Origin: Chrysogorgia sp. JL179-B06
Taxonomy: Eukaryota; Cnidaria; Anthozoa; Scleralcyonacea; Chrysogorgiidae
Direction of reading: 5' to 3'
DNA length: 64,000 nucleotides
Assembly (NCBI GenBank): GCA_035772405.1
Contig: JAYKKM010000026.1
Location: forward strand, 62,001 to 126,000
Each line of letters begins with the position of its first letter. Within the stretch, counting starts at the first letter, position 1. A program made the position numbers and the translations under genes. Positions 57,006-64,000 of this stretch are shown here, piece by piece. The notes beneath the pieces are model-generated. The model was given only the letters and a program-made list of their open reading frames with translations. It was not told the origin of the DNA and did no database searches.

Positions 57006-57723
57006 TATTGCGAGAAAATGTTCGCTACAAGAATTTTAGCGCCGATCGAGAGCTATGTTCCTCTTTACGCGAAAAGTGACAAGAACCCAAGGCTCGCTCC
57101 AAGGTAAGCTTTATAGTTTTCCTATTAATGCTCTTAAATTTCAAAGTTTTTATTATAAACCGACAAATCTTACCAGTGCTGGACTGCCGACTGCTGGATA
57201 TTAATTGTGTATCATTTTTAGTTGATAAATATATAGTATATTTCATCTCGTAGAATGTCTCTGTTTTCTGTTTATGTTTAGTAATAAGTTGTGTATTTAT
57301 ATTGATTTGTTAACATAAACTGCGGGTGTAAAGCGTTGTTAATTTATTCATCAGGAAATTGAATGTTCCACAGGTTATTCATAAATATTCTTCTGACAAC
57401 AGAAGAATGTATTTATCTTGATGGTCTTGATGTTTTGATCTGCACCTTTTAAACTTATATTCTCCACTGTTTATCTTTATAAAAATAATTCTTACTACAA
57501 TTCTTATCTACAATTATAAATTATTTCCCTTGATTTATAGTATTTCACAATACTGTTAGTCTACATTTATACTGCACTGCATAAGAACAAAGATTACCTA
57601 TGCACATCTGTTTATCATGGTTTTATTGGTAATATAATATATGTAGTACTGTAGTTTTGATAATAATAAACTAGTATAATTATATGTAGTAGTAATAGAC
57701 AATTATTGGATGAGGCTGAACAT

Positions 57724-57821
57724 GATGTCAAAAATTATCCAGACCAAGGTCAATGTTTTCTACTGAAGCCAAAGGCTGAGGCAGATAACATTGACAGAGA
57801 TCTGGATAATTCTTGATATCG
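57724..57821. repeat. Imperfect hairpin inside hAT-like element
   Basis: gatgtcaaaaattatccaga and its inverse tctggataattcttgatatc, with caatgtt/aacattg next to them, surround a short centre. A small MITE-like relic. Confidence 0.5.
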
Positions 57822-58384
57822 TGTGTAAATGTAGAAGCCTTTAGGGAGTTTAGGAAGTAAAGCCGCACAAAGACAATTACTTCTGAGAAGACATCAAGAA
57901 TTGTCTGTAGGTTTTTAGCCAATCAAAATCGAGATTATATGAGTATTGTATATTGTATATTGTTGTATTACAACGTAAGAGCGCATTGAGTATAATGCTC
58001 ATAATATGTTTTATTATTATTACTTATATAAATCTATAATGTATATTGTGCGTAGCACTAGCAGACATTGTAAAATTTCCAAACACTTGATGGTTGCTAC
58101 ATTTAATTTATTGGATATGTAGGTTCGTTTAACTGGATAGTTAATTAGAGTAGATTAAAGTAGGATAAGGTGAGGATCCCATGGGGAGGGGGTCCAGAAA
58201 GTGTTAGAATGACTGGGATGGTGTGAAGAACTGAGCTACTTCACATCCATGAAATATCCCAAATGGTCTGCGGCTTTTACAGCCTCTTCTAACCAAGTGA
58301 CAGGCAGGTAAAACCAGACGGCTTTGGGTAACCTAGGAGATGGAAAACTATGATTTTAAACCCCCCTGAAGGGGTACCCTTATC

Positions 58385-58591
58385 ATGGATGGCCTGGCAC
58401 ATTGACTGGGCCTGGCCTAATTGAAAAGTATACCCTTAAAATCCTATAGGAATTTCTATAGGAAAATTGCATTTCCTATAGGAATTGGCCAAAAATCTAA
58501 TAGCAATTCCTATAGCAATTCCTATTGAATTTTTTTGTAAGGGTATACTTTTCAATTAGGCCAGGCCCAGTCAATGTGCCAGGCCGTCCAT
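58385..58591. repeat. Nested palindrome inside hAT-like element
   Basis: 207 bp. Arms start atggatggcctggcacattg and end with the inverse (one difference in the first 20). The centre is built from repeated cctataggaat words. Confidence 0.8.
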
Positions 58592-59317
58592 GTTGGACTC
58601 ATCAAACACATCATGTTTTGATGCTTCCTAGGCATGCTGATGATCTCTGACATAGAGAAAAATGGCCAATTATATTGTTATTTTATTAGTTTTTCAAATG
58701 GAGGCATTTAATACTTAATAAAAATTTTCATTTGGACAAAATGTTTCTTAAAAATTATGGGACATGCTATACAAAAACGTGATTTAAGATCTTTAGATTT
58801 TGCTTAAAAGTGCTCTCAAATTGCAGGAAATGCCATTTCAGAGACCCAAGATTCAAAAATTTTTCGGGGGGGCATGCCCCCGCACCCCCCTAGTTATATC
58901 GTCACTTATGCCTAAGGTGACAAAATTCCTAGATCCGCCCCTGAATAGGACCATAAGTTGAGTTGTTTTGCACTAATTTACTTGTTTCACCAATGGCTTT
59001 CACTTTGTTTGAACCGTTGGTGTGAAATTCTGTGTTTTTCAAGACGTGTGTGTTAACGTTGAAGTCGAGCACAACACTATATGACTGACTCTTGAGGAAA
59101 CCTGATAGCAATTGCTCTAGAGTTCTTTTATTGATGGCGTCTGAGTCATCGACTGGGTCTGCTACGTTTTTTATCGCTGAGCCTTGCATGTCTATTAACC
59201 CAGACATCCTTCCACCGGTCGCACTTAATTTGGGATCTTCGTCCAGATGTCTTTTCGTTCTCTTTAGTATTTTATCGTGAGGGTCGTCAGACTCATACCC
59301 ATAGTTTAGACTCATTA

Positions 59318-60736
59318 CTACTTCAAGGTGTATTTGGTTAGTAGGTAGCCAGTGACTGCTGAGAACCCTAACACTATCGCTAGCGTTGTTGTGTCTGACT
59401 TACTTGTGATGGTAGTGCGTGCTATTTGATTGGTGGTTGCCACTGTTTTCTTCACAGGTGGTACTACCAAGTTAGTCACCACATTTTCTTGGTGAACTTT
59501 TTTAGCCGCAGTCGTTGGTGTTGTCGCATTCAAGCGAGTGTTCACTCCAAATTTCATGGACTCCGTAGCAATCTTTAATAAGTTGTTGTACCCAGCGATT
59601 TTATTCTTGAGGATCACCACATTACTTGGCATCAACCATGTACTTGGCGACACTGCAATATTTTGAACAACGTTGGTGTCTCTAATCGATTTATTCATGT
59701 TGAGAATCCATGTTGATACGTCGTAGTTGATAACGCTGTCAGAAAACAACTTGCGGAATTCTTGTTGGGTTTCTAGACTCCCTGCAGAACCACCAACGAC
59801 AGATACACGTGTTCTCGCTTGCGCACCAAGTGTGGAGTACACAAAGGCTTCTATGCTCTGATTTAGATATTGCAGTCCAATGCTGGTAAAGCCGTCTGAG
59901 AGTCGCGCGACGTATCGTTTATAATCGTTCTGAACGTCGTTGAGTGTGTAGACTCTGGATTCGCCTAAAGTGCCATCGCTCAGGACTTTACTCTGGTAAT
60001 AATGTTTTCTGGGAATCTTGGAAATCTTACCATACAATTCGGAAGCGTTGAATTCTCTACTTATTGATTTCATGGTCTCACCACCTTCCATTCTTCTGAG
60101 AAGTCTTCTAATGGTGAAGTACACATGGAATCTCGTCACACTTGTGACCACAGGGTGGACTTCTTGTGACACTGATAGATGTTGCAGTGAGACTCCACAA
60201 CAGAAACTCGCACAATACGTCGCAAACACAACACGGTAGTAAGATTCGCTGTCGTCCCACTCTGACATGGTCTTTGATGTAGTGATTTGTAAGGTTGGTA
60301 GCTTTGACATGAAGTAGCTATTTTGGTTAACAAAGACTTTGAAGTTATTCACTGGATAATTTAACACATTTTCTGTTGGGTAGCCATCCCAAAGTCCCCA
60401 GTGGTTCTTATGACCTTTTGGCAGTGGTTGGATAGTTCCACCACCTTGCCATATTATTGGGAACTTACTATTGTGTAGCCACTTCCACATGTTTTTGTCA
60501 TTTTTGAAGGTTGCGCTGGTTATGTCTGTGCTGAGGGTGTCATTATTTCTGAAATATATGTCGACACTCATGATTTTACCATCTTGCGAAATATTTGGAT
60601 CGAACTCGAATTTGCTTAAAGTAGCGTGAGGGTACTTTTTGATGAGGTCTGCCTTTGCGTCGTGTGTAGCCTTTGATGTGTTCGCCATCGCGCGTTCGTA
60701 ACGCTCTCCATAGTAATTGTGAAGGGCTTTCTGCAT
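59318..60736 (-). CDS. Conserved Polinton virion protein, 472 aa (C)
   Basis: Intact and colinear with A. SYYRVVFATYCASFCCGVS, YLNQSIEAFVYSTLGAQART, SLETQQEFRKLF, IAVSPSTWLMPSNVVI and the C-terminal membrane segment TLAIVLGFSAVTGYLLTKY are all present. It shares the 24-bp promoter with the penton. Probably a vertex-associated or internal shell protein; exact function unknown. Confidence 0.75.
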   Translation of the reverse strand: MQKALHNYYGERYERAMANTSKATHDAKADLIKKYPHATLSKFEFDPNISQDGKIMSVDIYFRNNDTLSTDITSATFKNDKNMWKWLHNSKFPIIWQGGGTIQPLPKGHKNHWGLWDGYPTENVLNYPVNNFKVFVNQNSYFMSKLPTLQITTSKTMSEWDDSESYYRVVFATYCASFCCGVSLQHLSVSQEVHPVVTSVTRFHVYFTIRRLLRRMEGGETMKSISREFNASELYGKISKIPRKHYYQSKVLSDGTLGESRVYTLNDVQNDYKRYVARLSDGFTSIGLQYLNQSIEAFVYSTLGAQARTRVSVVGGSAGSLETQQEFRKLFSDSVINYDVSTWILNMNKSIRDTNVVQNIAVSPSTWLMPSNVVILKNKIAGYNNLLKIATESMKFGVNTRLNATTPTTAAKKVHQENVVTNLVVPPVKKTVATTNQIARTTITSKSDTTTLAIVLGFSAVTGYLLTKYTLK

Positions 60737-60760
60737 ATAATATACTGTATGTTATACACA
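60737..60760. promoter_or_regulatory. 24-bp divergent promoter between virion genes (C)
   Basis: One base different from copy A. It separates the ATGs of the 472-aa protein and the penton. Confidence 0.65.
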
Positions 60761-61459
60761 ATGCGAAAGTTGACAGTGCTCATTGAAGGTGCAGAAAAAG
60801 TTGTATCCTTTGACAACGCAATGATGGTCGTGCATGATAACCCATACATTATGGTCAAGACAGCTACTGTGTTTTGGGACTATCATAACACAACAAATGA
60901 CGACAGCATTCGAGTCTTCGCGCTGGACGACTCTGGGGCAGGTGCTTTTAAAAAGATTAAAGTGGGTGAAGGGTACTTTAGCTTCGACGCGTTGGTCAAA
61001 GTCTTAAAACTAGAGTCTAGCAAGCATAAGGTGAGTCTCGAGATAGAGAAACTGACACCCACAGGCAAATGTAGGGTTAAGGTTAGTAGTTCAGCTGTGT
61101 TAGACACCCTTGGGCCTCTACTTGGTTTCGCGAGAGATGAGGTGATTCAGAATGACTTACAGTGGCACACTAGCCCAAACGAGGTTGACATGTATAGAGG
61201 TCTGAAGTACATAGAAGTTTCATGTGACATTGTCGAAACCGAACGCAATGTAGGTATTGATGGGAAGCGTAGCGATGTGATCACAACATTGCCAATACCC
61301 ACTGAACAGTCTTTGAAGGGGTCAGTACAACGTCATGTAGACATTGAGTCCAAGGTGAGTATTAAAAAAGGTGTTTACTCAAGTATGATGTTTCGCGTCA
61401 AACCAAATAACGACGATCTTAAAATTGGTGCGGTGTTATTGGAACTGTATGTAGTGTGA
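60761..61459 (+). CDS. mCP: Minor capsid protein / penton (C)
   Basis: 232 aa, intact, MRKLTVLIEGAEKVVSFDN to AVLLELYVV, with LKYIEVSCDIVETERNVGID and GKRSDVITTLPI. Single jelly-roll penton of the family. The stop is 5 bp before the integrase ATG. Confidence 0.75.
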   Translation: MRKLTVLIEGAEKVVSFDNAMMVVHDNPYIMVKTATVFWDYHNTTNDDSIRVFALDDSGAGAFKKIKVGEGYFSFDALVKVLKLESSKHKVSLEIEKLTPTGKCRVKVSSSAVLDTLGPLLGFARDEVIQNDLQWHTSPNEVDMYRGLKYIEVSCDIVETERNVGIDGKRSDVITTLPIPTEQSLKGSVQRHVDIESKVSIKKGVYSSMMFRVKPNNDDLKIGAVLLELYVV

Positions 61460-61464
61460 ATTAT

Positions 61465-62568
61465 ATGGAACTTGGTGTGGAAACAGAACAAGGGTCGAGA
61501 GACATCTACTACAATCCCAAGACAGGGTTCAGTGGTGTAGAGAAATTGTATCAAAGCGCATTGGGAGACGGATTGAAAGTAACTAGAAAAACAGTGAAAG
61601 AATGGTTGACCACGCAGGACACTTACACTAGGTACAAACCCATTGTTAGAAGATATAAGTTCCGCGCAACTTTTGTTGGATTTCTTGGTGAAGAGCTCCA
61701 AATGGACTTAGTGGACATGAGTAAGTATTCAAAACAGAACAAGGGGTATTATTGGATACTAACAGGTATTGAAATATTGAGTAGATACGCTTTTGGCATT
61801 GCAGTTTATAGAAAAGACACTAAGAGTATGACTGAGGCTGTTGGAGAGCTATTGAACGACTTTAAAGATCGGTTTGGAGCCACGCCTAAGTTAGCGCAAT
61901 TTGACGATGGACTTGAGTTCTACAATGTTGGGGTGAAAAGTTTGTTGAAAGAACGTGGTGTTGAATATTTCAGCACTAAGAGCGATAAAAAGGCTGCTGT
62001 TGTTGAGCGTTTTAACAGAAGTCTCAAGAGCATTATGTGGAAGTACTTTTATACTCGTGGAACGTACAAATGGATTGACGTTTTGGATCAGTTTGTGGAC
62101 AATTACAATAGCAACGTGAATCGAAGCATTATGATGAAGCCAAAGGATGTCGATAAATCAAATGAAGGTGAAGTTTGGACCACTTTGTTTGGTCATCAAT
62201 TTGCAGACAATCCATTGCCAAAGTTTAGAGTTGGCGAATCGGTGAGAATTAGTAAATACAAGAGCGTGTTCACAAAGGGTTATGAAGCCAACTTCACTGA
62301 AGAGCTGTTTAGAGTGGTGAAAGTTATTCGTGGTGATCCAAATGTGTACGAAATTGAGGACATAAGTGGTGAGCAGATTATTGGGAAGTTTTATGAACAG
62401 TAATTATCGCTGGTCAATAAGAAACATGGTGACGATGTGTACAGAGTTGAAAAGGTGTTGAAAAGAAAGAAAGTCAGAGGAAAGAAGATGGCGCTGGTCA
62501 AATGGTTAGGTTATGAGAGCAAACATAATTCGTGGATACCAGAAAGCGATATTCAAAATGTGAGCTAA
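61465..62568 (+). pseudogene. INT: Integrase with in-frame stop before chromodomain (C)
   Basis: Catalytic residues are as in A (QMDLVDM, AQFDDGLEF, AVVERFNRSLK), all present. A GAA to TAA change at 62401-62403 ends the frame after the SH3-like part (GKFYEQ). Downstream the chromodomain frame stays open to 62568. The truncated product would keep the catalytic core without the chromodomain. Compare the intact A and B genes. Confidence 0.85.
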
Positions 62569-62574
62569 TGTAAT

Positions 62575-63960
62575 ATGGCTGAAGGTGGGGAAGGTCTTGA
62601 TGACCTCGAGATGAGCAACCTCGATAAGTACAAAGACATGAGTGATGAGCAACTAGAAGGGGAGCTAACCGAGACTGAAAAGCGACTCAAAGACACAGAC
62701 ATTGAGTACGGTATGAGAGAGATGCCGAGAGGCGTTCGCGTTAATTATGATAACTATCGCGACGACGTAAAAAAGATAAGAAGCGAGCTTGCTAGAAGAC
62801 GAGGTGGGCAAGAAGAAACGTCGTTCATTGATGATGGCAAGACGGTGACTATAGGAGCTGACGCAATTTCAACGAAGGGAGCTAAAAGAGATCTAGACGA
62901 CATACATGAAAACATACCGAACACGAAGAGACTTAGACCAACCATAAAGTCATCAATAGCGAGGGACAAAAAAGACTTCTTCAAAAACGCTCTAAGAGTA
63001 GACATTAGAATGAGAGATGGACCGAGCTCAAAGGAACTCATTGATGAGTCAACCATAACTCTTGATAAGAAGGGCAAGCAAAGCGGTGTTGTGTTTGGAG
63101 GTGAAAAAGTTGTCGTCTCAAGGAATCAAGGTAAGACGTTTCAGTATAGTAACGCAAAAGACGCTGCTGAAGCTGTTAAAGAGTTCAAGCGACTCGTCGA
63201 GCAAGCTGGAAAGGAACACGAAAACACGTCAAGTGGTGTGGTTGATGCACAGTTGAGGTCTGAGGATATAGTACCAACAGAAGATTTAACAGACGCTATA
63301 GTCTCCACCGCTAGTGATAGGGTTGAAGACGAAGTAGAATCACGAGAGAGTGAGCTAAACGCAACGGTCGCTAGCGAAGAGGAAATAAGAGAACTCGCAG
63401 GTATATTGAATCCAAGTGGTCCAAACGACGTGAAGATAAATTCCTTAGAAATCATGGTTGATAGCTACCGCTTGAAAGCTTTAAATGAGACTGACCCAGT
63501 GAAAGAACGGCGGTATAAAAACATTAGTGAGGTAGCCGAGTTGAAAGCGGATAGCGTACGACTTCAGGAAGGTCTCAAACCAGAGCATGAAGAAGCTAAT
63601 AAAATTATTACTGACGAGGTCGCAAACAATGACTTGTCTAGGTTAGAAAGATTCAAGAAATGGGCTGAAAAAAATGTAGTTGGGTTGAGCGCTGTGGCAA
63701 TTTCAATGGCTGGGATTATAACAACAATTATTATCGCTGGGAGGTCCGCTGTTATGAAAGGCGCTAAAGCCACAAAGTCATTCGCACAGGCTGTTAAGAA
63801 CGCGATAACGAAGACGGGTCCATGGGCTGTTGGGTTGGCTAACTTAGTTTACAATGCGTTGACGTTGGGTGCAAAGGGTCTTGCTTGGTTGGCTCAAAAT
63901 CTATGGGTACTCGCAGTGGTGTTTGCGTGGTTTGCTTACGACTATTACAAGCTAAAACGG

Positions 63961-63996
<36 letters not shown>
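62575..63996 (+). CDS. Coiled-coil/membrane virion protein (C)
   Basis: Starts MAEGGEGLDDLEMSNLDKYK, the full N-terminus lacking in B. The acidic helical body (VSTASDRVEDEVESRESELN, ETDPVKERRYKNISEVAE) is followed by VVGLSAVAISMAGIITTIII, then WAVGLANLVYNALTLG to FAWFAYDYYKLKR. The normal stop after KLKR is missing because a (TA)n microsatellite follows; the frame simply reads Tyr-Ile repeats until about 63996. The real end was probably at KLKR. Function unknown. Confidence 0.65.
63961..63994. repeat. (TA)n microsatellite at end of window
   Basis: Run of ta repeats directly after the coiled-coil gene; it destroys the usual stop codon and marks a disruption before the capsid gene expected here. 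Confidence 0.8.
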
Positions 63997-63998
<2 letters not shown>

Positions 63999-64000
63999 AA

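Larger units (their letters stand above)
56504..58943. mobile_element. hAT-like non-autonomous element (2.44 kb) in fibre gene
   Basis: Ends are cagggg cggatttaacg at the left and ...agatccgcccctg at the right, the classic hAT-type CAGGGGCGGAT terminus, inverted. Flanking AATAG at 56499-56503 and 58944-58948 is a 5-bp target duplication. No transposase frame is recognised inside. Confidence 0.7.
55920..59315 (-). pseudogene. Fibre/spike-like virion protein split by a hAT-like insertion (C)
   Basis: Coding parts are 58944-59315 (N-terminal, with the stalk GRMSGLIDMQGSAIKNVADP) and 55920-56503 (C-terminal globular part). They match the intact A and B genes with the insertion point in YGPI.GINSAGQ. 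The break ends translation shortly after the stalk, so the product would be a stub. Both halves are otherwise open, indicating a recent insertion. Confidence 0.8.
46677..64000 (+). mobile_element. Polinton C, right end outside window
   Basis: Starts at the terminal palindrome at 46677, inside POLB of B. A long left terminal repeat ends inside a copy of the small membrane protein gene at about 47905. POLB comes next on the minus strand. The gene order continues as in B but inverted: TK block, BRO-N, MGW, MGACIS, fibre (with hAT insert), 472-aa protein, penton, integrase and coiled-coil gene. Capsid and ATPase should follow after 64000. Confidence 0.8.

Noticed and set aside
56813..57107. Leu/Cys/Pro-rich frames in three phases
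   Set aside because: They arise from the 19-bp repeat inside the hAT-like element; all three frames are open because of the repeat.
63960..63996. Tyr-Ile repeat tail of the coiled-coil protein
   Set aside because: It is the translation of a (TA)n microsatellite after the usual KLKR end, not a protein feature.

Overview
This window is eukaryotic and most likely comes from an aquatic invertebrate genome. It has GT-AG introns, CCAAT and TATA promoters, the 3' end of a CR1/L2-like LINE, a hAT-type element and a spliced DDE transposase, but no bacterial operon signals. Nearly all of it is integrated virus-like DNA: one AT-rich adintovirus-like block followed by three copies of one Polinton/Maverick family. 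I saw no clear host gene.

Positions 1-15.7 kb: a gene-dense, AT-rich element related to adintoviruses and adenovirus-like Polintons. It carries an adenain-type cysteine protease, small basic Gly-Gly-containing core proteins, a packaging ATPase and a protein-primed type DNA polymerase B split by several frameshifts. Accessory genes include a SET-domain methyltransferase, a protein whose N-terminus copies the histone H3 tail (ARVKQTHR against ARTKQTAR), a possible Bcl-2-like protein, a spliced acidic protein and many small unknown genes. Capsid and integrase genes are not in the window and may lie to the left of position 1.

15.7-17.6 kb: non-coding DNA with a 159-bp tandem repeat and a 344-bp fold-back. 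17.6-29.2 kb: Polinton A, cut off beside its BRO-N gene, so the thymidine kinase-to-polymerase half is missing. Its major capsid gene is split by a LINE fragment. 29.2-32.9 kb: DNA with a decayed two-exon integrase-like transposase and a 19-bp minisatellite.

32.9-46.7 kb: Polinton B, in inverted orientation, nearly complete to the start of POLB. 46.7 kb to the window end: Polinton C. It appears to have inserted into the POLB gene of B, so the rest of B should lie beyond position 64000. C has a 2.4-kb hAT-like insertion in its fibre gene and a stop codon in its integrase.

Reading B and C together, the gene order is: small membrane protein, packaging ATPase, double jelly-roll capsid protein, coiled-coil/membrane protein, chromodomain integrase and penton. 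Next come, divergently, a conserved virion protein, a fibre-like protein, two small MG-starting proteins and a BRO-N/nuclease/zinc-finger protein. The last block is thymidine kinase, an unknown, three small membrane proteins, a zinc-ribbon protein and POLB. Each copy has different lesions, so none is intact alone. Repeated signals across copies include a 160-173-bp terminal palindrome, a 24-bp divergent promoter, a promoter-like motif just upstream of early genes, and hairpin-plus-poly-T signals at gene ends.
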